From: Bacteroidota bacterium
GTDB lineage: Bacteria; Bacteroidota; Bacteroidia; Flavobacteriales; Flavobacteriaceae
Length of the DNA: 8,198 nucleotides
Reading direction: 5' to 3'
NCBI GenBank assembly: GCA_947483095.1
Contig: CANKLD010000058.1
Coordinates: forward strand, 1-8,198
The position numbers were made by a program, and so were the translations under genes. The notes below the pieces were generated by a model that saw nothing but the letters and a program-made list of their open reading frames with translations, was not told where the DNA came from and did no database searches. Position 1 is the stretch's first letter. Every line of letters starts with the position of its first letter. Below are positions 7,626-8,198 of the stretch, one piece after another.

Positions 7626-7790
7626 TTAAACCCCTCTTTTTATATTAACTAGGAGTTAGAGACCCTTTACTTTTTGATCCTACATTTGCTGTCACTGGGG
7701 GTTTAAGTTCAGAAGGCTTTGAGTCTGAGTATAATGCAACTGGAACTTCTCCAAAGCCCCATACTTCAGTGCTTTTTCATAAATGAAACA
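7626..7790. other. GC-rich island with nested inverted repeats; possible RNA or gene remnant
   Basis: Positions 7681-7780 are about 43% G+C, clearly above the spacer on either side. Paired segments include TTAAACCCC (7626-7634) with GGGGTTTAA (7698-7706), TAACT/AGTTA (7646-7658), CACTG (7693-7697) with CAGTG (7767-7771), and GGCTTTG (7715-7721) with CAAAGCC (7752-7758). A plus-strand frame is open for about 42 codons, from just after a TAA near 7646 to a TGA near 7786, but has no start codon. A minus-strand frame of about 33 codons also lacks a start. This could be a structured RNA, the end of a decayed mobile element or a gene remnant. I do not recognise the family. Confidence 0.4.
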
Positions 7791-7919
7791 ATATCAACAT
7801 TTATTAAAATCTGAATTGTTTTATCTTAAAAAATAAAATTCAATAATTCAATTGAAAGAAGAAATTCAAGAGTATATTTACTACTATAATAACTAGAGAA
7901 TCAAATCAAAGCTAAACAA

Positions 7920-7948
7920 AATGAGTCCGATAAAATATCTAACTCATT
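7920..7948. repeat. Imperfect hairpin in the spacer
   Basis: AATGAGT (7920-7926) pairs with ACTCATT (7942-7948). Inside it GATA (7929-7932) pairs with TATC (7936-7939) across a loop of AAA, with a two-base mismatch between the stems. No T run follows on the plus strand. On the minus strand the stem is followed by TTGTTTAG, so it is at best a weak terminator there. Confidence 0.4.
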
Positions 7949-8103
7949 AGTATCAAAATTAATTATAAATTTGTCTAAAATTTTGGGTGCAGTCTAATTC
8001 TATTAGTAGGGTTTTTTTTATTCAAACAGGTCGAAACATTAGTATTAAAGAATTGTTTTTTTAGTGTTACCAAATCATCACTAAAATAAATTACTCTTAA
8101 TTG

Positions 8104-8156
8104 TATTTTTGATTTGTTTTATATTTACATTTATATTAATTAATGAATTAATTTTG
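8104..8156 (+). promoter_or_regulatory. Candidate -7 boxes for the response regulator gene
   Basis: Two exact TAnnTTTG matches precede the ATG at 8161: TATTTTTG (8104-8111) and TAATTTTG (8149-8156). The first would give a leader of about 45 nt. The second ends only 4 nt before the ATG, so transcription from it would be leaderless or nearly so. Neither has a clear TTTG 19-21 bp upstream. Confidence 0.35.
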
Positions 8157-8160
8157 CATC

Positions 8161-8198
8161 ATGAAAAAGAAAGATATTAGAATTTTATTAGTTGATGA
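8161..8198 (+). CDS. Response regulator, N-terminal fragment cut by window end
   Basis: Only 12 codons and two bases are visible: MKKKDIRILLVD followed by GA. The hydrophobic beta-1 strand ILLV followed by Asp, with GA opening the next acidic codon (Asp or Glu), is the hallmark of the receiver domain. There the acidic pair binds Mg2+ and a later Asp is phosphorylated by a sensor kinase. The MKKKDI-type start resembles OmpR/PhoB-family regulators of Flavobacterium, but the output domain lies outside the window. The start is supported by position and by the -7 boxes upstream; there is no Shine-Dalgarno site. The gene would stand divergent from htpG, across the long spacer. Confidence 0.75.
   Translation, partial: MKKKDIRILLVD

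Larger units (their letters stand above)
7508..8160. other. Long gene-free interval between htpG and the response regulator
   Basis: No open frame with a credible start and protein signature is visible on either strand. Most of it is very AT-rich. It contains a distant 7-bp inverted pair ATGTAAA/TTTACAT (7557-7563 and 7612-7618), a GC-richer block at 7626-7790, a hairpin at 7920-7948, and a small CTAAT/ATTAG inverted repeat (7994-8006) followed by a T run. Isolated -7 boxes without clear -33 partners are TAAATTTG (7966-7973), TATTTTTG (8104-8111) and TAATTTTG (8149-8156). No tRNA or recognisable riboswitch was seen. Confidence 0.6.

Noticed and set aside
7646..7788. A 42-codon plus-strand protein in the GC-rich island
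   Set aside because: No in-frame start codon exists after the upstream TAA, and the translation is not recognisable. It is kept only as a possible remnant in the island entry.
7994..8020. Intrinsic terminator CTAAT/ATTAG followed by a T run
   Set aside because: The stem is only 5 bp and AT-rich, the T run is offset, and no gene upstream needs it.

Overview
The window reads as part of a Flavobacterium-like chromosome (Bacteroidota). The DNA is AT-rich. Several upstream regions carry the Bacteroidota -7 box TAnnTTTG, and good Shine-Dalgarno sites are largely absent. The proteins (a TonB-dependent receptor of the OMP_b-brl_3 type, a FucP/GluP-type sugar transporter, an HtpG with a Gly/Met-rich C-terminal insert) are typical of that phylum. 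The genus is inferred; no ribosomal RNA is present to confirm it.

Layout, left to right. Positions 1-100 hold the 5' part of a tmRNA gene (ssrA) on the minus strand, cut by the window edge, with its promoter just outside it. A repeat-rich spacer (about 120-300) separates it from a divergent plus-strand gene at 361-1563. That gene encodes a 400-residue lysine-ketoglutarate-reductase/saccharopine-dehydrogenase-like enzyme and has a near-perfect Bacteroidota promoter. Next is a sugar:cation symporter of the FucP/GluP branch of the MFS (1758-3194), closed by a textbook intrinsic terminator (3217-3254). A TonB-dependent outer-membrane receptor follows at 3325-5427. One in-frame TAA at 4120-4122 interrupts it, while the remaining 435 codons stay open in the same frame. 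htpG, encoding bacterial Hsp90, lies convergently at 5535-7436 on the minus strand.

From 7437 to 8160 there is about 720 bp without a convincing gene. It holds the htpG promoter, a GC-rich island at about 7626-7790 with nested inverted repeats, and an isolated hairpin at 7920-7948. At 8161 a response regulator gene begins and runs off the window after 12 codons.

The genes do not form one pathway. They look like separately transcribed housekeeping or accessory units: ribosome rescue, amino-acid metabolism, sugar uptake, outer-membrane uptake, protein folding and signalling. I found no CRISPR array, intact transposon or clear multi-gene defence or biosynthetic system. The two items most worth a second look are the receptor split by a single stop codon and the unexplained GC-rich, structure-prone island between htpG and the response regulator.
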